This document shows positions 51,331 through 62,684 of a DNA stretch of 64,000 nucleotides, one piece after another. Position 1 is the first letter of the stretch. The number at the start of each line of letters is the position of its first letter. Source of the DNA: Agroathelia rolfsii. Its lineage: Eukaryota > Basidiomycota > Agaricomycetes > Amylocorticiales > Amylocorticiaceae. The position numbers were made by a program, and so were the translations under genes. Below the pieces are notes generated by a model that searched no databases, had not been told where the DNA came from, and saw only the letters and a program-made list of their open reading frames with translations. Location of the stretch: NCBI GenBank assembly GCA_018343915.1, contig JABRWF010000008.1:930001-994000 (forward strand), given 5' to 3'.

Positions 51331-53801
51331 TCACATCGTCAGCCCGGTCCAGCCAGAGTCTTCCGTCTTGGGCATCGTGAGGAGGGGTCGAACGGTACTG
51401 GTAGGATCTGAGAGCTGATCACTACCAAGATCGTTAACACCGTTCTCGCCGGAGGAGCGAACTTTGGCGCATTCGGCACCGCCGTCCGATTTTACTAGAA
51501 TTAAAAAAATGACAACAATGAGACATCAAGGCTGCTAGTGTCGGGGAGAATTGAACTTACGATGTCGGTTGAGGGCATCCATGCGCGCAAATGTCTTCTG
51601 ACATCCATCGCAAGTAAACGGCCGGTAGTTGGAATGCAGTAGCTCGTGTCGTTTGCAGTCGTGTTGTCGTGCAAAGCCTTTACCACATCCTGGCCACTTA
51701 CATACGAATGGCTTCTCTTCGTTGTGGGAGCGGAGGTGACCTGGATAGATAGGAAAGGAATCACCATTAGCGACCCGGATATAGTTGGGCGAAGAAGAAA
51801 TTACCTTTGAGGTTAAAGCTCCTCGTAAATGTGCTTCCACACCCTTGCACAGGACATACAAAATTGGCGGGATGGGTCCGCCTCTGATGGCTGGCAAGCT
51901 CGGTGCGGCCGGTAGTCACCTGAGGCTTCATCACATTCGCAATGTCCTCCGCTTTGGGCGGGGGATGCAGCGCCGGTAGGTCTCGGTCTACAAACCGCGG
52001 GCTTGCCGATGGACTAGGATACGGACTCGGTCGTGTCGAGCCGCTCCAGTTAGACGAACCACCACTGATGGAGCGATCGTGTCGCGAGCCAGAGGAAGCG
52101 CGTCGGGTATGACCACGGATGGGCATGACGCCGCTAGCCTCGCCCGGGTGTAGGTATTGTCGTGTCATAAAGTCGTGTTGGGACGTGGGTGGGAACAAGT
52201 GTCCGCTGGACATGGTGGCCGTACGAGCAGACATGTCTTCGGATCGGGATTGGCGTCGATGGAGAGGGCGGCCGGCGCTATCTGACTTAGAACGACGTAG
52301 ATTGGCGGCTGAGATATCAGGGGAGAGGAACTGGTTAGCGTCTATGCTGGGCTGGGTGGGGGGAAACGTGAAGTTATGTGTCAGCGGTGGTGGCTGAGGC
52401 TGCTGGATTGGAGGTTGGGATGGGTCGGAGAGGATATCCTTCAGATTGACGGTGCCGTTGCTGCTACTATTGTTGTAGTTGTTATGGAATAGAGCAGACT
52501 CGGATCTGTTTTGGTCCAGTTGATGGTTAATGAAATCGTTGTCCCACTGGGGCGGCTGCAGCGATGTATCTGACTTGCTACGCGAACGTAGTTGGGATGG
52601 TGCAAGGAGACCAGAGGTACTTAAGTGTGCGGAGGTGGACAGCCCTGGCCCCAGTATAGATGAGTCTGTGCTGCGGCTGTGCTGTACAAATGGAAAATCA
52701 AGGTGCTGTGTTCCCGATCCGGCATATGGACCTCGTGACCGCGACGCTGATTGGTCGGGAAGCCCCGATGCTGAGGTCGGAGGTATCCAAGACGAAGATC
52801 CGGATTGATTATGCTGAGCAACTGTATTAAAAAAGACAGAAATGAGTTCCTGGTGTTCTCTACTCTTCACAGGCATAGTCTGTTCATTTTTAAACAAAGT
52901 AAAAATTACCTGAACCAGAAGTCATGTCACCAAAGGGATATTCTTGAGGCAGTGCTTCTAGGGTTTGTCGGTAGGGAACACCATGCGATATGCCTCCACC
53001 TCCGCTAACGGGAGTAGCAGGGACAATCTGCACCTGCGGGCCGCTGCTCATGCCTCCATCGCCAGCGGGAGCGTTTATGATCGGCGGCGATTGATGGTGG
53101 TTGGATGAGGCAGCGGGGCTGCCAGGAATGACCAAAATGGGAGGTGATTGGGCCTTGTTTGCATACGACATGCCTGCACCGTCGTTTGGCAGCTTGGAAG
53201 TCGTCCAATGAGGGGAGGCATCTGCAACGCTGAGGTTGGCAAAATCGTTCATGACGCCCATGCGGGGTGAGGGGGTGGCTGCAGCCACAGGAAGATGGTG
53301 GTTTGATGATACGGAAGAAGCACGGCTGTGGTGGCCAGAACCCCCGGGGGCACCGTTGCTGGACGATGAGCTGAAGTCAAATGCGGGGGGAGATGAGACA
53401 TCAGACTCGGGGGCGACGACGGTGAGGGAGATTTGGGAGTCCTGATGCATGTTGTTCATAAAGTCAGAGCCGAGCATGAGCAGGCCAGCGTTACGATCGT
53501 ATTCGGAGGGATCGTAAGAAGCACTACCACCAGGGCCCTCGTAGCTGCTGTCGACAAATAGCGATGGGAGGTTACCCAAGGACTCGCCTGGGTCGTAGCT
53601 CAGCTCAGAATGGCCTGAGTATGGGGAATTCTGATATGAGCCGTTGTAAGAGGGTGTGCCAGGAATGTGTGGGCTAGATTGGTCTGGGAAGTCGAGTGAT
53701 TCGAAGGGCGAGCTGGGGGTGTAGGAGGATGAGTATGAGGGCGCGGTAGAGGGGATGTGGGAGTAGTCCATCTGGAGGAATTCAGAGCCGAGAGTGGCCA
53801 T
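51331..53801 (-). CDS. C2H2 zinc-finger transcription factor, Crz1-like
   Basis: Four exons: 53801-52910, 52821-51805, 51740-51561 and 51494-51331 (750 aa). Start ATG at 53801 ([15 protein letters not shown]). About 600 disordered Ser/Pro/Gln-rich residues precede three fingers. Finger 1: C620, C625, H638, H642, with an intron inside the helix (RSFNLK|GHLRSH). Finger 2: C650, C655, H668, H672 ([18 protein letters not shown]). Finger 3: C680, C683, H696 and C705 ([17 protein letters not shown], then SDGGAEC), where the last ligand is Cys. The FARQHDxKRH linker, the FARxDALxRH helix and the final Cys match Crz1, the calcineurin-activated calcium/stress factor. Candidate calcineurin-docking PxIxIT-like sequence PQVQIV lies at 255-260. 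Ser-rich SRS and SKSDS repeats could be phosphorylated. Crz1 orthology is likely but not proven. Confidence 0.85.
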
Positions 53802-55731
53802 AACTATCGAGGCCAATCGCAGATGGTGACTCGGGGGGCTGTGCGAGATGGGAGAATTGGGTTGTGATTGCGAGGAGGACGATGACGATGGGCAGCTGGT
53901 CAGCGTGCAAGGCGGTGTTGTGGAGGGAAAGCAAGGACGGCCGAGCTGCAACAGACGGCGACCAACTCAAGGCAAGGCACACGTTCCATCTCCGACATAC
54001 ACTCCGACGTACTCCATTATGAAACTCCCATCACGATCAGACTGATCCTGCTCAAATCGTTGCTCAGTTGGCCATCAAATAACACCCTTGGGAATCGTCA
54101 AACATATCTACATGATTTCTCAGAGTTGTGTGATGCATACATGAGCATGGGAAGGGGCAGAAATCTCTCAAAAAAATTGTACGTAAAAATGAGAATCACG
54201 ATGCATGTCACATTACTCATGTCACGCCCTTTAGATCATCACCAACACCACTAGTAGCTTGATCGGCCATTCTTTCTGTCCGACTATCATATATCATTTC
54301 CTAGCATGTCCATATTCACAAACACGCTTCGCAATTGGCCACCAAGATACATTCAGCTTGATGGCGTGATATCTCTGATATGTATCTGAGCATTCTCGGA
54401 TGGCCATCATGGCCATCATGTCTCGTCATCTGTGCGACCTACCGCTGCAAAAGCTCCGTAAATGGCAATTCTTGTCCCGACGCCCCCACAAAGTATCCAT
54501 GTCACAGTGGAAATGAAAACAATAAATATTAATCATGCACTGATGAGCACGTTTGAATCCAGACCTGAGCAACGGTAAGTCGGTAGAAACACGCGTACAC
54601 ACCAAAACGCCGTGATGCCCACTTGATGTTGATACACGCATAAGCATGATGCCCTGATCGTCCGGCCATGTGCACGAGAAAGAGAGCCAGGCAAGCAAGT
54701 CAACAAATCCCATCATTGCCATGGCAGTTTCTCATTGTGAAGGAGCAGTTGTTCTGAACGAGTGATGTCGTCACTTGTGCATAGTGCAACAAGTGCGGCG
54801 CATCATTATGATCTCATCTACCATGTCTGTTTTAGTTTTCATTCAACATTAGACCAATGGTGTATGGTACTGATGCATTCGTTCGCTCGCCACGTACTAA
54901 TATGTATGGGTTTTCTTGGCCGTGACATCGTCACCTACCTAGGATTCATACTAGACTAGTACAGGTGTGTACTACCAGAAGCATCCCACGGGCTTATTGA
55001 ACCGGGTGTGCTAGATTCGTCCTGTGAAGATCTCGACAACACCTGCTATTACTCGAAAGGGGAAAAAATTACAACAACAAAAAAGGAGGCGCATCAATGG
55101 ATATCATGTTCTAGTGATGTACTACCACAACTGTTGAGGTCAACTTTTCCGAAAGACCGCTGTTCAGGCCATTTTGGTCTCACAAGGCTACTCATATTGA
55201 TCGACTTTATCTAACTGACTAATGAAGAATGGGGCTACCGGTATAATCACAATAAGCCAGTCGTTCCAACCAAAGCAGCAAAGTCTGGATATTTGCGTCT
55301 TGCTTTGATTCATGACTGATGATCAGGTGAAGCCTCCCACTGGCAAAGCGATCATGGATCATCATCTACGCTTTGATCAAAAAGAGATCTGGGTCACACA
55401 AGGCGCGCACTACGGCAATATACTTACAGTAATGGTCTCTTGGCATGCAAACAAGGGCAATATATTTTCACAGCCTCCATTTACCCCTGTAGATACCTGT
55501 ACAGTGGAAAATGTATGCGTACTATTTCCCCAATCCCAATATCAATTGAATCGCAAGCCATTATGCATGATCGCAGTTATCCTTATAGTGTTCACCCTGG
55601 CTCATTGATTCTCGGCGGTAGACGGTCGTTATGGGACCCACCAGCAATGCAAACATATGTATCCGAACCACCATAATTCAACTATCATCTAGGCACTCAA
55701 GATGAGACAGCTCGAGTTTGATGATGAATGA

Positions 55732-55763
<32 letters not shown>

Positions 55764-55834
55764 ATCGTTAATTATGATAATGATTGTTATGATACCTCAT
55801 CTAGACTATATGGGTGTGGTCTTGTTATTATGTA
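53802..55834. other. Promoter side of the C2H2 gene and gene-poor DNA
   Basis: The first part is the pyrimidine-rich 5' leader and promoter of the C2H2 gene. Beyond 54.1 kb there are only short frames. A doubled GGCCATCAT lies near 54400-54418. The stretch ends at a TA-flanked MITE. Confidence 0.45.
55734..55763. repeat. (GAT)10 microsatellite
   Basis: Ten uninterrupted GAT units about 70 bp left of the first MITE. Confidence 0.95.
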
Positions 55835-56400
55835 CAGTGCCCACCGAAAGTCTGTCACACTTTATACCTCATCCACTTTGCTTCAAGTAAGACTTCATGT
55901 AGTATGATATGAATATCCTGTATGTGCCTGTATAGTTGAATTTGAAAAACATAAACATTTGGTGGTTAGCTGTTGGTATGCAGATCAAATATGCCGCTAA
56001 AAACCGCTGGAAAAAATATCTGTCAATATACATGTAGCATATTCTCAGATGTGAGTATTTCCCTTAAACTATACATAGAATATATTGAGATCAAACAATG
56101 CCTTGTATGCTTTGACTAACTGGATAAAGCGCTAGAAAATCTATAAGTTGACTGGTTAGGTGGTGCGTTGGCAGTGTTTTCGATCTTTCTATATTGACGA
56201 ATATTTTTTCCAGCGGTTTCTAGTGGCATATTTGATTTGCACACCAACAGCTAATCGCCAAATGTTTTTCAAATTCAACTATAGAGGCATGTGCAGGACA
56301 TTTATATCATACCACGTGAATCTTTACTTGAAGTAAAATAATGTAGAAGTGGATGAGGTATCAAGGAACAAAAAGTGTGACAGACTTTCGGTGGGCACTG
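55835..56400. mobile_element. Tc1/mariner-type MITE with long inverted repeats (family 1)
   Basis: The 566-bp element begins CAGTGCCCACCGAAAGTC at 55835 and ends with the exact reverse complement at 56400; at least 28 terminal bases pair perfectly. TA dinucleotides flank both ends (55833-55834 and 56401-56402), the target duplication of the Tc1/mariner superfamily. Imperfect pairing continues inward for about 200 bp per side. The blocks TATAGTTGAATTTGAAAAAC, TTAGCTGTTGGT and AACCGCTGGAAAAAATAT recur inverted, so the whole element could fold into one long hairpin. No transposase frame is present, so it is non-autonomous. Confidence 0.9.
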
Positions 56401-57260
56401 TATTTTTCATGATCGTTCCTATATCTCTCTCCCCAAACATTAAATTAGAGACGAAAATTAGGAGATAGTAGAAATAGATTCCTTGCAAGACAAACCCATA
56501 TTTGGTCCGAATAAATACGCCTCAGTGTTTCAATGTGAACAGGTAATGCCAGTTGCAGTGGTACAAAGTATCCTACCGATACTATTTATTATGCCAGTGC
56601 ACATAATAGTCGAGTCAAGAATATCAGACTTATACATGCAGTGAGAGCCTTGAACACTGCAAATGGCTAAATTAATGACAGGCAGTGAAGCAAGCAAGTG
56701 AGTGATGTTAGGTTGTACATGTGTATATATGTGCCAGTGATGCTGACAACTCGTGTGAAAGCGCAACTATATGCATCTCCTCTCTAAGAATGGTACTGTA
56801 GCAGCAGAACATGCCTGCATAGTTAAAAATGAACCAAAAATAAAATAAGATCCGCGATAGATCAGGTAAGTAGGACCGAGTTCTTGTTTATTGTATCCAG
56901 GACATTATCTATATTCTTTTCGGCTCATAAATTTGGATTGGTGTGGGGCAGTATACCGGTACAGGTATTCATCTGTTTGTTTTCCTGTGCTGTATGAGAG
57001 TTAATTTTAGCAATTAACACAAGCACAGGTAAGCTCCCGATGCTGTTTAAATTAATTTTGGATGCATTTTTTCGCTGAGGCTGTGGACTACAATGTAGAA
57101 TATGTACAGCCTCCTACGCCTACGTGATGGAGGCTCAAACTCAAGTGGCAATAAATTGTCATGGATACATTCATAACACATATCAGTGTTGCTAGTATCG
57201 CTCCTGACATATGCAAATACAGTTGTCTGTTTCTAGCTTGGTCTGATATTACATACTATA
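56401..57260. other. Spacer between two MITEs
   Basis: AT-rich, with no gene. An imperfect palindrome lies at 56984-57029: CCTGTGCT pairs with AGCACAGG, with an inner GTTAAT/ATTAAC pair. A second short inverted pair (AGCCTCC/GGAGGCT) is near 57110. Confidence 0.5.
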
Positions 57261-57869
57261 CTCATGGTTCTCAAAAGTTTCCGTAGTTGCATGTTTGCAT
57301 ATCTCGGTCACTTCCACATTGTTTCCCTTGAAGCAAAAACATGTGTCAGACATTATACATACCATCTAGAAGTTTGTATAGTTAAATTTTCAAAAAACCT
57401 GATAGATCCCTGTAAAAGCATATAGGGTGTATATATGCTAAACACCAGCACCATAATTATGATTTTATTTTGTGGTGAGATTATTTTTCATAGAAAGTAG
57501 ACACTAACAGCATGCTCAAAGAAAGAACACCTGAGCAAAGAAACATCTAGTGAAGCCGTAGTAAATCTGGAAGTTGGTGATTCTGTGTGATTTTGCAAAC
57601 TCCGCTCAAAGAGCTATAAAAGTTGCCGACTTCCAGATTTTCTACGGCTTCGTTAGATTTTTCTTTGCTCAGGAATTTTTTTTCTGAACATGCTATTAGT
57701 GTCTAATTTCTAGAAAAAACAATAAAATTATGATTACAGTGCTAGTGTTTAGCATATATGCACCCTATATGCTTTTACAGGCACCTATCAGTTTTTTTCA
57801 AGGGAAACGATGTGGAAGCGACTGAGATATACAAAATATACAACTACGGGAACTTTTGACAACCGCGAG
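57261..57869. mobile_element. TA-flanked palindromic MITE (family 2)
   Basis: The left end CTCATGGTTCTCAAAAGTTT and the right end, read inverted, CTCGCGGTTGTCAAAAGTTC correspond with few mismatches. TA lies at both borders (57259-57260 and 57870-57871). Inverted blocks continue almost to the centre: TCCACATTGTTTCCCTTGAA, GCATATAGGGTG, TAAACACCAGCAC/GTGCTAGTGTTTA, TTTGCTCAG and AACTTCCAGATTTTCTACGG with its partner. That makes a roughly 609-bp foldback with a loop of about 60 nt. Its ends differ from the element at 55835, so this is a separate family. No coding capacity. Confidence 0.8.
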
Positions 57870-59400
57870 TAGTATAATAACCTAAGTTCGTGCAGCCTTG
57901 GTTCACGATCATATTCAAGTTAATCATAGCGCTCATTGTTGAATTCTCGAGCTCTGCCATGGGTATGAATAAGTAAAATTGCCTATCTGAGACGCGTACC
58001 GTTTCGTAGCTAGCCGACACATGTCCTTATTTCTCAGAATATAACAAAATAATATCATAAATGGAATATCAAGAGGCAGGGGGGGGGATTAAGGAAGGCA
58101 AGGTACACTGTCCTCGAAAACAAGGAAAAATGCAAGTAAACCTTGACATTTGTTATGGAGTGGAGTATATTCATCACCATAGAGATTCTGCTTGGCATGG
58201 GCATAAATGGGGATGCTCGAGCTCCAGGTAAGATCTAAAGTCGGGTAATTTGAATTTAAAGCTTGAAGTTTCGTGACAACAATTCCTGGTCACGGTGTAT
58301 GCCAGTGAGCACTAATGAGTATTCAAAAACCCACACGATTTAAGTTCACAAAAAATTTACACTGCCAGGCGTTGTTTAAACCTTAAAGACGGTTCCTCAG
58401 TAAACACATTGAGTATCAATATGAAGGTTAGAAATGAACCCTCGCACGGTACTTTCCACGGCCCGAAAGCTTGATAAAACCTAAATTCAGACGTAACAAC
58501 TCGACATGATGGTGGAGGTAGTTGCGCATAATTATTAGATACATACTTGATATTGGGAAAGTTGCTTCCCCTTGCAGTGAACTCGATTGGAGGAAGTCTG
58601 TATACAGCAACACAGCACTTCTCAGGCCCCCATGCTTTATGGTCATATGCATCACACATTGGTAACACACACATGATAGTCGCTTTAAGCCCCCCCCCCC
58701 CCCACATCTATATAAATCTTTCATGCGTTATTTTCTGAAGGACTACTTCCAGATACCATTTAGGTCGGGTCCAGGGGCTAGAAGCAAAGGCTCCACTGGA
58801 CGTCAAGGCAAAATGCTGCAAAGGGACGAGGAAAAGTGGGAGAGTGGAAAAAAGTTGATTAACTTCTTCTGGACGCACGGAGGACCCCCAGCGGTAGCTA
58901 TCGGATAAGCAAGACGGTTTCCAGGATTGTTGAGATTATGATACATAAATACATACAGGTAAGATCCCACTTGATAAGGACACGGAAGTTAAAGTTATCC
59001 GGTCCTCCCCCCCCCCCCTCTCCCCCCTTTCTTCAAATAACTTAGAATTCATTTTTGTCGATAGAAGAACCTTAAAACATGGATCGAGGTCAGCTGCCGC
59101 CACCCTGCCCTTACAATAGGACGCAAAATAAGAAGTAAGTCGAAGTGAGGAGTATTGGAGCCCATAGCCTAACACGTGGCCCGGATGGGCACAAATCCCG
59201 TCCCTTCATCAAACCAATTTGTTATACAGAAACCTACGCCAATAAAGTGTGTTGAGCACGGAAGAAAGGCAGAAAAACAACCCTTCAAGCTTCAAGCTCC
59301 GAACCACAAGAGAGGTCACAATCCTCGTTGACGTATACTCGCGTGAAGGCCTACCAGCCTCTCGAGCGCTCGCCATGATGCAAACCCCAATCCCCCATGC
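57870..59400. other. Gene-poor DNA with C homopolymers
   Basis: A run of 14 C occurs at 58690-58703, with another C-rich run near 59008-59017. Open frames near 58357-58900 overlap on both strands and show no motif. The right end is the 3' flank of the next gene. Confidence 0.45.
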
Positions 59401-61695
59401 CTATATCCCTAGCCGCTTATTATACTCGTCCAGCAAACGATCGTACGCGTCCTCGACATCGTAATCATTGACGATGTCTACTTCGGGATTTGGTGTCGGA
59501 GATACGACCGCCACAAAGACGTATTCCGACAAGTCCGCCAGCTGAATCAGTCTAAGCGTGTTTTCGCTACCGCTGATGATCCATTTGCTCAAGTCGATAG
59601 AGTTCATTTCGCTTCCCTACAGAAATAAAATACTATTTGATTTATCACAAATGCCAATAATGAGAGAAAAGATCGACGAACATTGGAACACCAATGCCGC
59701 CTATCATTAACACTAAGCAAGACACTTCCCTGAGACGGCCAACTGATAGGCATATTCCTCGTCGCCTCAACAATATCCGCATCCGTCGAATCAGGGCCGA
59801 GAGTACCATAAGCCCTCGCAGAATCAGTCTTGAGGAAACAAAATAATTCTAATTTGACGTGTGGGGGCTGTGCGGGCAATTCGCTGATCATGCTCCACAC
59901 GCTGGCGGTTGGGCTTCCGTTTTCAGCGCACCAGATGTATGATGGTGGAGGTAGCGATGGCGATGGAGAACGTTCATTTTCGGTGGTGGATGGAGGTTCG
60001 CACTGGGGGGTTGCGGCGGGAGAGTTGACCACTTCGATTGTAGGGTGTGTGGATTGTGCTTTAGCAATAGTGTTAGTGTTGCTATCAAGTTGAGATGCTG
60101 GAGCGATCGACGGATAACGACTGCTTTTACTGCCACAGTCATCGGTCTCCAAAGAAGTCAGCGGGCTGCTTGCGTTCGTCGTGTTATTGTCAGCATGAAT
60201 GGGAGAATGAGTCCGTGGGGGTTCCTCCGATCTCGTGTCTCGCTGAGATATCAAAGATGATTCGGCTGCATCCGTCATTTCGATGTCGTCACTGCATGGT
60301 TGTATCGCTTGTTGGGCTGTAATCTGAGGCTGAGATCCTGTCGTTTGTGGCTTGTCTGTAATCACGTCCAGATCTAATGTGAATCCAAAAACGAACTTCG
60401 TTCAGCAATACTGACATGAAACCTAAACTTCACGCAGCCCCTAGGTGCAAATGTGGCGTTAAATTTGGAACACACTCACCATTCATCTGAACATCTTCGT
60501 CATTCAGCTCAGACATCGGCGTCAAGACGTTCAAGGGAGCACTATTATTAGGCGTCGGTGCGCGCACATCAGATGTGAGTGCCTGTGCACATGTAAATTG
60601 ATCTGGTACAGGCCCAGCCGAATCGTCCATATGGGATGCGCTTTGTTTTTTATCAGGGATTGTGCCAACGATCGAAACTGATCCATCAGGTCCGTGTTCT
60701 GGCGTGACATTCCGCATAGAGTGGTTTATTGGAGGCTCGGATGCAGCTAACTCGGTGGGATGGTAGTCCATTTCTGACTCAGGCTGTACCGGAGTAGATT
60801 CGCTGTTTATGTGCTGACTCGAAGGATTCTGGATATCACAAGGAATTGAAATAGTATTGCCTTGATGCATTGGGCCAGGCGCGAGCACCACGCCAGAGAC
60901 TTGTCGCTGCTGTTCCTGATTTTGAGACGATAACTGCTTGATAGACGCTAAAAGCTCCGGCAATTTATCAAATATTTCGGGATTTAGGGGTAAAGTACCC
61001 GAATTATTGACAATGGATTCAATATTTATGTTCTGTTGGGTGCTCTGCCCTGCCATTTGGTGTCTGTAACTTTGGACCAGAGTTAAGAACTCCCTACATT
61101 TTTCATCTGAGAGAAGCTTCCGAACGCGGGTAACAGCTTGGTCGGTGCGGACTTCTCCTTGTAATAGCCCCGGAGCCATGAATGTATCGCGTAGCTCGGC
61201 ATTCTTTAGGATCAAGGGTACGAGCAAATCTCGTATAGCGTTCTGTTGGCCATTACCGTGGGAATAACTAGCACTGGATTCCGCGGGAACTTGGGAGAAA
61301 GAGGCATTTTTGGCGATTTGACTGAGTTCGCGCACCCGCACCTCAGGGGCTAATGCAGCCGATGACTCGATAGAAGTACTACGAGACCACTTTTCAGAAG
61401 TTTGGGGACTCGTCGAATCATTCGACTGGGCGTCCATGTTCAAGGCGCTTCTATTTCTGGAGTTGGTTCGCGATGAGCTATGGTGACGGATTTGCGAATG
61501 GGTATCTGAAGGCGGTGTAGAAGTGGAATTAGATCGTGAGCTCAAGCGCGACTTGCTCATTCCAGGTAGATGTAAAGATGCACCGAGAGTTGCGATAGGG
61601 GGTACGGAGTGCTGGCGAGAAGGATTCAAAAGCGTATGGGCCGTCCCCCCTATAATGGCGTCTCGCGATATGGCCTTTGAGTTTTGGAAGGACAT
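59401..61695 (-). CDS. Uncharacterised Ser-rich protein with two small conserved-looking blocks
   Basis: Three exons: 61695-60480, 60373-59682 and 59616-59401 (707 aa), joined by GTGAGT..TAG and GTTCGT..TAG introns in frame. The start is MSFQNSKAISRDAI at 61695. A disordered Ser/Arg head precedes a helical block around residues 150-250 (IRDLLVPLILKNAELRDTFM, then TRVRKLLSDEKCREFLTLVQ). A long acidic Ser/Thr/Pro-rich middle follows. A final ordered region has ASVWSMISELPAQPPHVKLE, FCFLKTDSARAYGTLG, SWPSQGSVLLSVNDRRHWC, SIDLSKWIISGSENTLRLIQ and LSEYVFVAVV. The ending looks like a small beta-rich domain encoded across the last intron. I do not recognise the family. A nuclear scaffold role would be a guess from composition. 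Confidence 0.75.
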
Positions 61696-62684
61696 GGTAG
61701 TTGGTGTAAAGAAAGGTTGGATAGGAGAAGTAATGTATAGGAGTTCGCACTAATACAAGAAGTAAATGTTAACCAAGGTGAGCAGTTCAAGTTGGACCTG
61801 AATCGATAAACAACGAGCTCGCAGGTTCAGGTTTATGGTACTCAGATAATACCGACTGGATGGAAGCGTGCAGAGCAGCTGCCCTGAAGTCAGGGTATTC
61901 GGTCTATTGACCAGCGAAGATGAGTGTACGAAGCAAGTCGTCATTGTCCAGCAGAAGCCATGACGGCCTACCGGGCCGTACACCCGTGATCGAGTTGGCC
62001 ATTGGACTGGCATGCGGCATGCATCAACATCGTGATTATGATCCAACAGTATTTACAGTTACTGCTCTTATTACACCAAACTATGAAAATCCATATGAAC
62101 ACCCCAAGACGGTATATATTGATTCAATGCAAGCTCGCTTATCTTAATCTTCGTCAAAATTGCCTCCTGTTAAAGTTGACTCCCAAACTTGAAAGCCTGA
62201 GCATTGGGAAATAACGATATGGATGGCTCATCTATTGGATCTGTCAGAGCCAGACTTGGGTGGTTCGGACATGTCCATACCAGAAGATATTACTGCCATA
62301 GTGCATGCCACTGTAGTACGTGTGCGCTCGGCAGCATGAGCCAGTAACAACTTATGAGTTATGACCCACGTTGCTCTTTCCCGCAGCAGCCTCAACTCCA
62401 ATTTTATGCCGTCTACCGTAGCACTAACGCCAGTGCCGACATCGGATGAAAGCATTGGAAAACATTCTTGATCGAATTTGTGAGCTCGATAGCTGCGCGT
62501 CGACTAATTAATATGGATCCAAGGGTATAAATATCCTGCTAGTCGAGGCCATGAGTACCCAGCACTGGCCAGCAGATTCTGACCCAACCGGACTATTGAA
62601 AGATAAAACATCAGCATCTCTAACACTTTCCTCGTATTCTATCGTCGCCACTATCTCAACCCCTATCAAAAATCAACGAACAAA
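61696..62684. other. Divergent promoter region
   Basis: Lies between the start codons of the 59401-61695 gene (-) and the monooxygenase (+). Only short frames occur, and no clear regulatory motif. Confidence 0.45.

Noticed and set aside
58357..58908. Overlapping frames on both strands around a poly-C run
   Set aside because: They depend on the homopolymer and show no coding signature.
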